A stretch of 64,000 bases of DNA from Isoetes taiwanensis (taxonomy: Eukaryota; Streptophyta; Lycopodiopsida; Isoetales; Isoetaceae): NCBI GenBank assembly GCA_021234155.1, contig JAJEKV010000033.1:813848-877847 (forward strand), given 5' to 3'. The notes under the pieces were generated by a model. That model was not told where the DNA came from. It did not search any database and saw nothing but the letters and a program-made list of their open reading frames with translations. Positions within the stretch are counted from its first letter, which is position 1, and each line of letters opens with the position of its first letter. Shown here one piece after another: positions 10,528 to 22,972 of the stretch. A program made the translations under genes and the position numbers.

Positions 10528-12680
10528 CAATCAATGGCAGATCTACTGGGAGGCAAAGGAACTAGAGTCCAGACTGAATTTATATGCACGAAGGAGAGTT
10601 CATCTTGAGTAGCTGCTTTCCAATGGGTCCCTTCAGATCCATGAAGGGCAAGGTGAATATTAGGAGGAGCAAAGGATGTAGCAAGGCAGACCCATTCTGC
10701 TATACTAGTTTCAGCCTGGTCCAAGAGCTTCTGTGAGGGAGTGCAAAGGCATTGGGATCGTCTCAAAGAAGGGAGAATGGGTTCAATGCTAGGTGCACGT
10801 TCACAAGCATCAAGTGGAGCAATGGGATTCGGAAGGGTATCATGCTGGATATTAGGATTGGGGGACAGTGCATGGGCTCTGGCTAAGCGATCAGCTTCAT
10901 GGTCCAAGAAGGTAGAAGACGTAGGATCTGGTACAAGGTTATCAAGATCAATAAAATCAATACTGAGATTGGGGTTAGGATCAGAGAATTTGGTCTGATA
11001 AAAAACAAGCATCAGTACCGATGTGAATCTGATTTGCAACAGGGTCCCAACACTGATAAGCTTTATGGTGCGAGGAATATCCAACAAAAAGGCAATAGAT
11101 GCTTTTGTCAGCAAATTTAGAACGAAAGGCTTTGGGCACTTGGACATAAGCATGGCAACCAAAAGTACGAACATGAGATAAATCAGGTTTTATACCATAC
11201 CAGGCTTCATGGGGAGTTTTGCCGGGAACTGCTACTGTTGGGAGTTGATTCTGGAGATGGATTGTTGTAGAGACAGCCTCCTCCCAAAAATGACGAGAAA
11301 GTTGAGCATGAACTAATAAACACTTAGCTACTTCACAAATGGTGCGATTTTTGCGCTTTGCCACGCCATTTTGCTGGGATGTATGTCTAGTTGTATACTG
11401 TCTACGAATGCCTGCATCTGCACATATGTGCTGGAATAGGTTACTGAGATATTCGCCTCCACCATCTGTTCGCAAACAACGGATTCGTCGCCCAGTTTGA
11501 TTCTCAGTAGATGCTTTAAAGAGTAGAAAAGCATCAAGAGCTTGACTCTTGCGCTTAAGGAAATAGGCAGTAACCCTTCGGCTAAAATCATCAATGAATA
11601 TGATATAATATGCATTGCCCTTTCTGCTGGAAACTTCTATGGGTCCACACAAATCTGAGTGGATCAAATCAAAGATGTTGTTTGCTCGAGTCCCTATGGC
11701 AATGAAGGCTCTACGAGCATGTTTACTGAGCATGCAAGCATGACAGATGGATAGATCACCAACAGGAAGATATTCGATGCCAGAGGCCAATTGATGATGC
11801 TGCAAATACGTGAGATTTCTCACATTGATGTGAGCTAAGCATTGATGTCAAAGAGAGAGGGCATCCTTGTGAGCAACAAGGAGCGCTTGGGCAGGAATAG
11901 CACGCTCCATTTCATATAAATTTTCATTTCAAATACCAAGAGCAATGGGATCTCCAATAATCCGCACATCTTTGGGATAAAAAAGAACTTGCTCATTAGT
12001 AAAGACAACCACCATATGTGCATCAGTAGCTTTGGCAACTTACAGAAGACTTTTCCGAAGGGCCGGAACCACCAAGGCATTAGGAATGGGACAGACACCC
12101 CCATTGAGTAAAGGAAATTGGAAAGGAGCTTCTGCTTTAGATCCGAATTAAAGAGAACCAGCACTGGATTCATTCTCTGCAAGAAGGTAAAAGTTTGAAC
12201 AATAATTGAGGTACAAGCAGAATCAATGGTCAGGACTATAGAGAAGCAAAGGAGGGTATGTGAGATATGCCTCTTCAATTAGGCAAGAGTCATCTTGAAA
12301 AAGAGCACCATCAACTGGTTGAGGAAGATAAACTTCCCCAAGGCAGGCTTCTTCTACAAAGAACAGAATTGCACATCATATGGCAGAACAGGTGATATTT
12401 CAAGCAAGCAGGCCTCCTTGATTAATATGTAACTCTCTTATTTGATAGGAGAAGCCTCCACATTGTGGGCAGTTTTCCCACTCTCAGATTTGTCAGATCC
12501 ACGAAATTGGGGCTTGCTGGGGCACTTGTGGACATGATGCCCAAACTCCTTACAGTTTTGGCACTGATCCTTGCTCAAAGGAATGCTATGACGAGCAAAA
12601 TGGGGCCGGGGTATATACCCAGGTTTAGAATCCATCGTCTTCCTCAGGCCGTGCACGATCCCCTCATTCTTTATGCTGCA
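10528..12680 (-). pseudogene. Copia polyprotein, gag zinc knuckle, protease and integrase part
   Basis: From high to low coordinates the visible parts are as follows. A CCHC zinc knuckle CQNCKEFGHHVHKC lies near 12,560. A weak protease Asp (LTIDSAC) lies near 12,225. The GAG-pre-integrase region has CHACMLSKH. The integrase core has HSDLCGP, IDDFSR, LRTDGGGEY and QQNGVAKRKNR (11,330-11,680). An acidic linker then leads into RT. The third catalytic residue is normally Glu in NGVAERKN and is Lys here, so the integrase should be dead. Most of gag and the 5' LTR are missing: the element stops abruptly at about 12,680 against a gypsy fragment. Confidence 0.9.
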
Positions 12681-14540
12681 CTCAAATCTCCAATGGTCTC
12701 ATCAGTAATCACATTTAATTCACCTGGCTTATAGACTATCTCAAGTTCATACTCCTCGAGGAACTCCATCCATCGCCTTTGCCTCAAATTGAGGAGTGGT
12801 TGTGTAAAGATATATTGGAGACTTTGATGATCGGTATCCAACTGAAATTTCCTATCAAACAGGTAGCGCCTCCAAATACAAAGAGCTCTTACTATGGCCA
12901 GGAGTTCTTGATCATGCGTTAGATAACGTTGCTCGGCGTCATTTATTTTCTTAGAGTCACAGGCTACCACTCTTTCTTCTTGCATGAGAACTCCACCTAT
13001 TGCGAGTTTACTAATATCAGTTGCTACAAGCTTATCCTTGCTTGAGACTGGTAGGGTGAGCACGGGTGCTGTTGTCAAGGCTTTCTTGAGCTTTTCAAAA
13101 GAAGCTTGAACGTTCTCTAGCCAATGTGCCCCCAATCTTTTACCTTGACATTCTTGGTGAGCTCCAACAAAGGGGATGCCCACTTAGCAAATCCCTTACA
13201 AACTTCCTGTAGTAGCCTGCCAACCCAAGAAAGCTTCTCACTTCGGAGACGTTCTTCGGAGCCGGCCAATCTACTATGGCTTCTATCTTTGATGGTTCCG
13301 TCACTATTCCTTCGGCTGACACAACATGTCCAAGGTACTCAACCTTGGTTGTAGCAAAATGGCACTTAGAAAGCTTGCCAAACAGGCGGTGCCATCTTAG
13401 ATTCTCCAAGATTTTCCTTAAATGTGCTACGTGTTCTTCCATTGACTTGCTATAGATGAGGATATCATCGAAGATGATGATGAACTCATCCAAGAAGTCT
13501 CTGAAGATGTCGTTCATTAGCCTCATGAATGTTGCTGGGGCATTTGACAAGCCGAAAGGCATGACCGTAAATTTGTAGTGCCCATATCGCGTTCTACAGT
13601 TTATGAATGTGTTCTTCCTTGATTCTTATCTGATGGTAGCCTGATCTCAAGTCTATCTTAGAAAAGACTTTTGCTCCTTGGAGTTGATCCATCAAGTCAT
13701 CTGCCCTAGGCAAAGCGTATTTGTTCTTTACCGTCTGCTTGTTCAACTGACGATAGTCTATATACATTCTTAGACTTCCATCCTTCTTCTTTACAAAGAG
13801 AATAGGTGCCCCAAAGTGTGATACGCTTTCCCTGATGAATCCGAGTTCAAGCAATTCTTGCAATTGCTTCTTGAGCTCAACTAGCTCTTGGGTGCTTATC
13901 CTGTAGGGGGCCTTGCTGATAGGCTTAGCATCTGGTGCTAATGTGATCTCACACTCCACGACCTATAGGATGGCGACTCACGGATTTCATCCGGAAATAC
14001 ATCATGGAACTCCTTGATTAGCCTTGCTACAGGCCTGGGCAACTGATTCAAGCTTGGCTCACTTTGCTTTTCCTGACCCGACTCAATTGCATCTAGTCTA
14101 AGGTTATATTCCACCTTGTCATTCATTAAGCTTTTGTGCAATTGCTTCAAAGAGATACACTGCATGGCTGAAAGAACTTTCTTACCTTTGACTACAAAGC
14201 GGTTCCCGTCGGGTGCTATGATGGAGATTTCGTGTTTGTCATAGTCAATCATGGTTTTAGCTGGCTTTAAGAACTCCATTCCCACTATGAGGTCGCATTT
14301 ACCAATATCCATTACCTCTGCTCCCATAGTCCATTTGGTTCCACTGAGGTCTATATCAAAGTGATTCTCTTTCCCTTGGTGTGGCGAATTGCACCACTTG
14401 CCATACTGACTGGCCTGGGTTTGGACTTAAGGGTCTTAGTCTTCATCAAGGCAGCCAACCTGGGAGATGCGAAGATGTGCGGGCTACTTGTATCTATGAG
14501 GACTACATAGGGCTTACTATCAATGATGCCTTCTGCCAAA
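12681..14540 (-). pseudogene. Ty3/gypsy pol fragment: protease, reverse transcriptase, RNase H
   Basis: On the minus strand, protease LIDTSSPHIF (near 14,490) is followed by RT segments [61 protein letters not shown] and IFDDILIYS (active site). RNase H segments then include LVATDISKLAIGGVL, LTHDQELLAIVRAL, DHQSLQYIF and WMEFLEEYE. Frameshifts lie near 14,330, 13,950, 13,590 and 13,160. The fragment ends just after RNase H at about 12,680, so integrase and 3' LTR are absent. It lies on the same strand as the copia element it abuts. Confidence 0.9.
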
Positions 14541-14699
14541 ATAACCTTGGACTAATTTTTGACATCACCTAATTCAATAGCTGCACAAATTATGCACTCA
14601 CCTTCTATATAGTCTTGTGGTTCTTGCTGGTCGTCTTCATCGTCGTCCACTTCCGTTGGTGACTCCCAATCAATGAGTTCTGCCAGTGCTGCTTGCATC

Positions 14700-15320
14700 A
14701 TGAAGGGGCAATCATGTGTGCGATGACCCGGCTAGAAGCATCTGAAACATAGCTTCTTCTTTATGCATTCCTTCCTCTTTTCCTTCGGGATACTGTCTAA
14801 AAAGAATTTCACTGACTTCCTCCCTGGGCTTCCCTGCTGCCTCTGTTCTCCATATGATCCTTTTCTATTCACCTTCCCCTGAGACTGGTGCCCTGATGGT
14901 ATGGAGGATGCCTGCTTCGGTTGATAAGGGCCTGTTGCTTTCCCTTTGTAAAATGACTGTTTCTGCCCCGGGGTTGTCGGTGCTTCCTCCAAGCTTAGTG
15001 CCTTGTCTTTGGCCTCCCTAACGGTTTTCGGGTTGATGGCCCATACTAATCTCTTAACGTTACTATTCAATCCCTCAATATAGCCATCCACTACCTGCCT
15101 CTTGGTGATCCTTGGGACATTTAGCCTTAGCCTCATAAATTCCTCTGTATATTTGGCCACTGATAGATTCCCTTGGTCCAACGTGTAGAATTTCTGAATC
15201 TGCCTACTGGTGTGCGACCTTGGGTCGTAGTGCTTGCAGAAAGCCTTACTGAAGGTTTTGAATCTGCAAACCAAGGAATGTATGATGGAAGGAAAGAAAA
15301 TGTGCTAACGCACTATGGAT
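14700..15320 (-). pseudogene. Ty3/gypsy gag fragment
   Basis: A retrotransposon gag domain is recognisable from FCKHYDPRSHTSRQIQKF through LSVAKYTEEFMRLRL and VDGYIEGLNSNVKRLVW. A basic linker and a zinc knuckle follow (CFRCF, stop, PGHRTHDC at about 14,715-14,760), interrupted by one stop codon. The N-terminus fades near 15,320, close to T tracts at 15,356-15,370 and 15,430-15,445. It lies upstream of the protease/RT part on the same strand, with the expected order. Confidence 0.85.
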
Positions 15321-15429
15321 TGCCCTTGGAACTATTTTATAGAGGGGGGTGGTTGTTTTTTTTTTTTTTTATTTAGCGGTCTTTTTATGACCATGTTCTA
15401 GATTGCTGCCTTAAATTGCCTAATGGGTG

Positions 15430-15445
15430 TTTTTTTTTTTTTTTT
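15430..15445 (-). repeat. Poly(A) tail of the LINE, seen as poly-T
   Basis: A run of 16 T on the plus strand lies directly downstream of the minus-strand LINE. This is the 3' tail expected for a LINE. A second run at 15,356-15,370 may be an older tail or part of the same event. Confidence 0.6.
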
Positions 15446-15791
15446 GAGGGAATGAGATTTTTTCCATTAATTATAGATTAAAAAGTACATATTACTCAGG
15501 TATTTGACCAAGTCCAGAATTAGATAATGAGCAGTTCAATAAACAAAACATAAAGATATTCAGATGCATAGCCATATGTGTAGAGCAGTGTGATATGCAT
15601 ATAAGAAAAACAAAATTGTAATAGTAGACACTGCTTTATGCCTCTATAATATAAGTCTTGAAGTCCTGTTTCTTGATGAGCTGAGCCATTTGAAAATCCT
15701 TGTGACAGCACAAAGTCGCCAATTACCTGAAAAAGTAGGAAAGAAAGTATGACAATGAAATAGCAGATTAGATATGAGATGGATATGATGT

Positions 15792-16316
15792 CTATGAGTC
15801 AAGGAATGGAAAGTGATCAGAGAAGGTAGGCTGCAAGATAAAATTGGTGTGCTTTCCCCAATCCAGACATTCCAGCAGATCAGAAACACAAGATGTAGCC
15901 ATTAAGATCAACATGTTTCCATATGCATCTGCCTTTCCTCTGTGATAATAGTAGCATTCCCTGTAAAATGAGAATTGTTTCTCTGTCATCTGTATGCTAG
16001 TAGTTTCCAAGAACCAAAATATGGTATACATTTGGTAAGTGCAAAACTCGTATGCCCATTGAATTTCTGATACTGGGAAGTCCTCAAGCCTAGGAAGTAT
16101 TCTGTCATGAATTTTGGATTTCCAGTAATAATCCTCATAAGCATTAACCTGAGTGTTTATCTGACCCATATATCTGACTGCTTCTTTGTGATCAAAGGCG
16201 GTGTTCAAATCCCTCTTGCAAAACTCCAGATATTCTAGCAGAATCATAATAAAGGCTGCTGTTAGTATTTGAACAGTGCAATTAAAATAAACTGAATTTT
16301 CCATAAAAACTTCCAA
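15792..16316 (-). CDS. Unrecognised 174-aa ORF at the 3' end of the LINE
   Basis: An uninterrupted frame lies after the zinc-binding domain of LINE ORF2, where many plant L1-type elements have an RNase H. It is rich in Tyr, Phe, Trp, Glu and Lys (for example LPRLEDFPVSEIQWAYEF and YREC with several Tyr). I cannot see the RNase H signature (DGS/DGA start, spaced Glu and Asp). It may be a captured or novel C-terminal domain, or a strongly diverged RNase H read past a frameshift near 16,320. Its length without a stop, in a copy that carries stops elsewhere, is notable. Confidence 0.4.
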   Translation of the reverse strand: MEVFMENSVYFNCTVQILTAAFIMILLEYLEFCKRDLNTAFDHKEAVRYMGQINTQVNAYEDYYWKSKIHDRILPRLEDFPVSEIQWAYEFCTYQMYTIFWFLETTSIQMTEKQFSFYRECYYYHRGKADAYGNMLILMATSCVSDLLECLDWGKHTNFILQPTFSDHFPFLDS

Positions 16317-16319
16317 TGT

Positions 16320-19300
16320 TATTCCATTTGTCGCTTAAGGAATCATTTTGCACTCTTTGAACAGTAGCAGTATTTTGCAAGTCATGAACAATGTTTATTT
16401 TAATCCAATAGATGGAAATCGGGTGCTTCCCATACAGGCATCTGTTCATGTGCTTCCAAATATTCCATAACATAATGAAAAGAACAGTGTTATAGAAAGC
16501 ATCATTATTTAAGAAATAGTCAATGAAAGAATTAGCTCTTTTGACTTTGAATTTTTCCTCACACCAATTCCATAACTCATTTAGCTTCCTACAGTGAAAT
16601 ATATGGACCATGGATCAGCAGTATTTTCACATAAAACACAATTTGAGGATAAAGGGTCTAGGCCATTATTGATTCTATTAGGATTATAGAGTTTGGCAAC
16701 AGATTCCATATTAGGTAGGCTTTTGTTTGCCATTAACCAAATAAAGTAAGAAATCTTTGGGGTGCAGTAGGAGAGCCAAATGTTTTTGCAGAGCGTAGAA
16801 TCTAACTCATCATTGAGATTCCAGTAATGCTTAGCTTTTGAAGGTCTATCATTATTTGCTAGCATGCTATACATAGAGGAGGCCTTATAATTTGCTTTAC
16901 CTTTGCAGATCCAGTCAACTACACAAGCATTAGATCTAAAACCAAGATTTGATAATGAGGCTTTTATGTAATTGTGTAGCTTCTTATCAGAAAGTGTACC
17001 ATCAACTTCCTCTTGAGACCTGTCCATGTAATCCATCTATTATCTTCTTGAAGATCACCAATGGTGTTGATTCCATCATTTTTCCATTTCCTGTAAGTCC
17101 TAGGATGCTTGAAGGCCAGGGGGATATTTCTAGAATGAGAGAGGGTAGAATTCCAGAAGATTGAAGTGTGATTATGAAAATTGCTGAGCCCCTGATGTTC
17201 AAAGCAGCCTGAGATTTTATTCTATGCAATAATCATGTTTCTCATAATGGGTGAGATGTTTGGAGCAGGCTGGTTTCCAGCCAGTATCTAATAAAGACAG
17301 TGGCTGGATTATTTTTTTGGAAGAGAGCTCTCCAAATGTATTTGCCAACTAAGGCTGAGCCCTGCAGGAAGAGATTTTTGCATCCAATACCACCCCTTGA
17401 TTTGGGCTTAGTTAAATAATTCCAATTGATGAGATGCTTTTTCCCCCATATGAAGTTTCTGACTATTTTCTCAAGCTGAAGATAAATAGATTTGGGAGCA
17501 AGCAGAACAGAAGAAAAGTAGGATGTGAGAACTTGCAATAACATTATTAACAATGATGGTCCTTCCTGCCAGAGATAAGCAATTGCCATAATTGTTCAGT
17601 TTCCTTTTTATATTGGAGATGATAGGATTCCACAGACCCTTAATATTACTGTCTAAAGACAGAGGTAATCCCAAAAGTTTGGTAGCTTGGAAGGTATTTA
17701 TGCAGCTAATTCCACATATATCTTGCTGCTCAATCTCACCAACAATGCTGCATTTATTGAGATTTAGAGAAATACCAGAAGCTGCACTAAAAGCATTGAT
17801 AATATGTAAATAAGCAGTGATATTTGAAGCATCATTTTTAAGAAAACTAAAGGAATCATCAGCATATTGTAGGATATTCATGTTGGAAGAATTATTAGGC
17901 AAGATCAGACCCTTAATGTTCCCTAAACTTTTCTGGTGATTGACAACTCGAGTAAGGATCTCTGTGACAGCAATATAAATGTATGGAGCCAAAGGACAAC
18001 CTTGTCTTACCCCTCTGGCCAAAGGGAAAAAAGTACCTGGTGAGCCATTGATTAACACAGAAGACTGGGATCTTGAGTTCAGTCCATGAATCAATTTAAT
18101 AATTTTTTCAGAGAAACCAAGCTTATGAAGGGCATAGTCAATAAAATTCTAGTGAACTGTGTCAAAAGCTTTGGAGAAATCCAATTTCAAGAGAACACAA
18201 TTTTGGCCAGTATGCTTGTTCCAATGAAGCCCCTCAATAGCAGCAATGTAATTATCAAGAATATACCTGTTAGGGAGGAATGCAGATTGAGAAGGGCTAA
18301 TAATATTCTGAAGATGGCCTTTAACTCTATTGGCAATAATTTTAGCACAAACCTTATATGATGTGTTAGTCAATGAAATTGGTATCCAATCCGAAAAGGC
18401 TATAGGGTCCTTCTTTTTAGGAATCAGAGAAATAACCCCAGCAGAGATTGCAGGATGAAGATGATTAGATAGCCAAAAACCATGGATCATTCTAGAGAAA
18501 TCACGTTGTAGAATATCCCAAAAGTGAAGATAGAAATCAATAGGGAAACCATCAGGACTAGGGCTTTTCCCTTTAGCAAGAGATGAAAGGGCTTTGTAGA
18601 TTTCTTCAAGACTAGGGGGATTTGATAAACTGTCACTCATATAATCATTCTCAGTATGAACCTATGTATGAGGAAGGTTCCGGACCATGTCAAAGAACAC
18701 ATTAGCCTTGCTAATGGTGCTTGAATCATAAGGATGGTGAGAGAATAACTCACAATACTTGCTGTTGAAGAAGTTGGAAATATCAGAGTGGCTGTCTAAA
18801 AGAATATTGTTATCAGAATGAACTTTAGAAATATTTGATTTGAAAAGCTTATTTTTGGCAACCCTGAAAAAGAATTTAGAGTTGCCCTTATCCATGTTAA
18901 CATAATACTTCAGTTTGCAACAAATTGCAGCACCCTTGGCTTCAACTTCTTCTATCATTTTGATGGAATTCTCCAAGTTACCTTCCAATAAATGTAAGTT
19001 GAGATTGAGAGGATCATGTTGGAGCTGCATTCTCACATGTTTAATATCTTGCAGGTATCTATTTTTGTCCGCATTTCTCTGTTCATGATAAGTTTCGGCC
19101 CAATTTTTGATCCAACCCTTGGAAGCTTTAATATTCGAGTAAAATTCCTTCATAGAGGTGGAATTGTTCATGCTAACTCTTGGGAGATTAGAGTAGAAGG
19201 ATTTAAATTCAGAGCAAAAAACCTCAGATTTGAGCAGAGAGCAATTGAATTTAAATGGATTGTTGCCCTGTCTATTTAGCATAACTTCATGCTTAATAGT

Positions 19301-20014
19301 TCAGAACTGAGGTTGGTGGTCAGAGGTCGAGGTACATTCATCACTAGTTACCAAACAATTATCCCAGAAATCATTAGTCATATTTGTAATGCAGAATCTG
19401 TCAAGGGCACAAAAAACTCTTTTATTACCATCTTGCTTATTGCTCTAGGTGAATTTTGCAGTAGAGGAAGGAATATGATGCAAGAGATGAGTATCTATAA
19501 GATTGTTCCAAGAAATCTTTTCTCTGCAAGACAAATTTAAATGTTTGCCTACTTTGAGGTCCCAAGTAGGGGTATTGTTAAAGTCTCCTCCCAAAATCCA
19601 AGTATAAATGTCATGATTTAGAAGCCAACTGTCCATATTGGACCAAAGAGTTTCTCTATCTCTTAAATCAGTTGAAGCATAGATATTTAAGATGCCAAAT
19701 TTATTCTCATCAGAGGAAAAGGTGACAGCCTGCCAGGATTTGCAAGGGCTATTAAATAAAGATGTATGCTTAAGATTTTTCCAAATGATACAGAGGCCAC
19801 CTGAAGTACCTGTAGCTTCAATCCAAATAGAAGCACTGCCTGGGAAAATCCAATCTGCCAGATTAGAGCATTCGAATTGAGGTAACCTCAATTCTTGTAA
19901 CATAATGATATCAACATTATATTGTCTGATTTGGGCAATGGCTCGTCTCCTTTTTAGAGGGCCTTTAATGCCCCTTAAATTCCAAGATAATATCTTCATG
20001 AAAATGAAGCTCAA
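16320..20014 (-). pseudogene. LINE (L1-type) ORF2: endonuclease, reverse transcriptase, zf-RVT
   Basis: The APE-like endonuclease runs from 20,014: LSWNLRG, MLQELRL, WILGGDFNN, and after an in-frame stop the SDH motif near 19,320. The RT has SPSPDGFPIDFY, SDWIPISLTN, LKLDFSKAFD, ARGVRQGCPLAP and ILQYADD, down to about 17,480. A zinc-binding zf-RVT segment follows (CTPKISYFIWLMANKSLP, CVLC, near 16,620-16,790). From 20,014 to about 17,470 the frame is kept and broken only by about three stops. Frameshifts occur further down. ORF2 nicks target DNA and primes reverse transcription there; this copy is inactive. Confidence 0.92.
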
Positions 20015-20144
20015 GACTTAGGGGCAGATAGATTTTAATGGTTTCTCAATTTTTTCTTTTGTCTAGTATTCGCTGCAAGAGTTTCAGATGAGGCTTGTCC
20101 TTTCTTAGATGTTGGCTTCAATTTTTTCCCCTTTCTGGATTTCC

Positions 20145-20965
20145 CTAACTGAGGGCTGTTGGTTTTGCAGCATTTATTTCAAAAGACTTTTGCAGATAAG
20201 AATAATCCTCCCAATTAGTGTCAATGAAGGCATTAGGATCAGAGTTTTCTTTATCAATATTAAATGCTGCTAAGAAGTGAGAACATTCCCAAAATTTAGA
20301 ATTGCAACATCCATAATTTAATAAAGAATTAGAAGTCAAATTATCTAAGCTTGGGGATTTTTGAACTTGCCTGGGAATGAGTTGCTCCATGTCTTCAATA
20401 TTTGCAATCATTTTGTGATTGTCCTGAGCTTGCATATCTTGTGTCTGTGGAACCATATCAACCTGAGTACCAATATTGTTAACCATTTCTGCATTGTAAC
20501 TATTTCTGTCTATTTTCAAATGGCCTGAACTTTTGCCAACTGCTTCATAAACTGGAGCCATGTCTGCATCTATGCAATTTTCATTCCCTTTGTTGCTGCC
20601 ATCATCTTCTTTTTCTAGGCTATTCTTCCTTGAGCTACTGAAAACCATGTTCTCTTGAAAACTGTCTTGAGAATCTTTGCTGGCCATATTTTTTAAATTA
20701 AGTTCTTGTTGAAGTTCTGCAATCTGAACTGCAATGCCTGGGGAGAGGCCACCATATTTATCTGGAATTGTTATCTAGGTATTAATATCAGGAGAAAGGT
20801 CAATGAGATCAGGGGCATGAGTAGTAATTGAAGCTGGAGGAATTAAGGAGGATGGGACAAAGGCAATTGGCTCCAATGTGTCTGCACAAAAATCATCAGA
20901 TAAATCAGTTAGAATATTAAAGCTATTAGAACATATAACCTTAATGGGTTTTATAGCCGCCTTTG
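20145..20965 (-). pseudogene. LINE ORF1, C-terminal part
   Basis: An acidic, Asn/Ser/Gln-rich frame upstream of ORF2 on the same strand. It begins around the KAAIKPIKVICSNSFNILTD stretch (20,920-20,965), has one stop near 20,775, and ends in a Lys-rich tail near 20,100. The nucleic-acid-binding part of ORF1 is missing, so the LINE is 5'-truncated near 20,970. The identification rests on position and composition. Confidence 0.55.
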
Positions 20966-20969
20966 TTAT

Positions 20970-22972
20970 GGAGGTTATGTTTGAGCATCGTTGGAATGTT
21001 GAAACACTTTTGAATCAATCTATGAACTAAGAAGTGAAGTTTTGCTAGCTTGGAGTGTATTCCTTGTACTTCAAACAATTGCAATTTTTAGATAGTAATC
21101 TCAAACATAGTCTAATCCAAATCACCATACTAATACTAGCACCATCTATTGCAGACCACCTCCCATTACAGGTAACCACGAAATAGATTAGCTAATTATA
21201 GCATGATAAAGCTATGATTCTTCCAAGCTAATGATGTTGTTTCTTTGCATAACATTGGAAAATAATTCTAGCATCATGTTGTGTATATTTGGCTTTCTAT
21301 ATGTAATTTCTAGATTTTCTTGCATCTTTAGGATGACTTGATAACAATGTTGAAAGAGGGGTCCCTCCCAAGGTTGGTGGATCACTTCTGCCACTAATAT
21401 CTTTTTTAATCACGTCTTAGAATTCTTGAAGTAGCACATAGCACTATTTGTTTCATCGAAGTGTTGAAGATCTTTCATGTTGTTCCTTCTCGCTCAAATA
21501 TGTATCATTCTATACTAGAAAAGCCACGGGGGTATGAAGAATTATAAGCTAAATTTGTTGTTTAATGTACAAAGGTACTGACTTCTCAATTGTACAATGT
21601 TATATTGTCTCTTCATGATAAGGCCCATGACCCTTTTTGATTTAAATCTGCATAGGAAATAATTGGCAATGATATAGGTTTGCTTATGAACATTGATGCA
21701 GAATGCCAACCATATTTTATTTGGTTTATTATTTCTTGCTTTCTTTCGTAAATTAATCCTCGCATATGAAACATCCTCATAAGTAGGAGCATAAGTGGCC
21801 TTCAATAAATTTCCAAAAAAGTTGAACTCCTCAAGCTTCCTCTTCGTAAACATGCATGCCATAACAAGGCAAAATATGGATGTCATAACCCACGTAATTC
21901 TCATTTGTTTATTGTCAAACTATTATAAAAAATTAGATTAGATGAAGAAGGTTGACTCTAAACACCAAATATTATCATTATACATGAATTTTATACAATA
22001 TGCCTCAGTAAACGGATCGCATTTTTCATCTTGTATTTGCAGGATAAGACATTTTTGAAGTTTAGAAATTACAGATTACACAGAGTAGGAAAATACCCCT
22101 TTTATCCCGTTTGCTCGTCTCCGATCAACTAATGCATAGCCCCAACAAGATGATTATTAGTTACATCCCTGATAATCACCAACAACATTTTCAAAAAGTA
22201 GCACAGTAATCATGAAGCACATCATAGGCAAAGTCGCACTCGCCCAGAAACTTCACCGGACAGCGCTACTCCTGATGCTCCTCATTTTCAAAGCCAACGA
22301 ATAGAATAGAATAGTTTTTTTAATGTCCACGGAGACCAATAGGTCATGGGACCCATACAATGGTCTAGTACAATCATTACTACTAGGATTAAAAAACCCC
22401 TGCCTCGAAAGGTCAGTGGTCGGTTGGATGGCGCCCTAATGTAGTCTCATGGCAATCGACGAAAGGAGCCTCCCACTCACATAATGCAGCGCAAGTTTCA
22501 ATTTGAGCGCTCGAACACGGCAGGATTTTTACCACGAAATGGTATATTCACTGGCATCAAAGGCATATCCCATCAACCCATCTCCCATAGGTTTGCAGTT
22601 TGGGCAATCCATTTTTTTTTCTTTTTTTTTAATACCAAAAAGACACGCCAGAGGCTATAGAAAATAAAGGCGCAGGAAAATTAGGGCAAGTAATAGAAAC
22701 TGAATTGAATACCAAAAGATAATGTCATTTACATATTTTTCAAACCATTTCAAAGCCTAATTAGGCCAAAATGATATAAATTCAATACTTTAGATGATGC
22801 CCCAAGCTTTCTTAGAAACAAAATTTTTGTTTTAAAACCTTTGCTGAAACATTTGGGTTTATCTTAACTAAATAGCAACATGTATTTTCTTAAGTTTAAG
22901 GTTTACTAGGAATTTAGTTCAAGATTCATTTATTGCTTTTGGTATATTTTTAGGACCTAACATTTGTTGTGG
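20970..22972. other. Two-kilobase stretch without an identified gene
   Basis: AT-rich sequence. On the minus strand a 120-codon frame (21,542-21,904) contains a Lys/Arg-rich patch (ARINLRKKARNNKPNKIW) and a hydrophobic start. A 60-codon frame lies at 21,212-21,394. I recognise neither. A T/C tract lies at 22,612-22,630. Confidence 0.4.

Noticed and set aside
12681-15320. Gag-RT-RNase H fragment as an endogenous pararetrovirus
   Set aside because: It has a retrotransposon gag domain upstream of the zinc knuckle and no movement-protein or coat features; a truncated Ty3/gypsy element explains it.
15420-20950. CCTAATGGGTG next to the LINE poly-T and CCTTAATGGGTT near 20,935 as a target duplication
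   Set aside because: The right-hand word lies inside ORF1 coding sequence (KPIKV...) that continues further upstream, so the element boundary cannot be there; the match is also imperfect.
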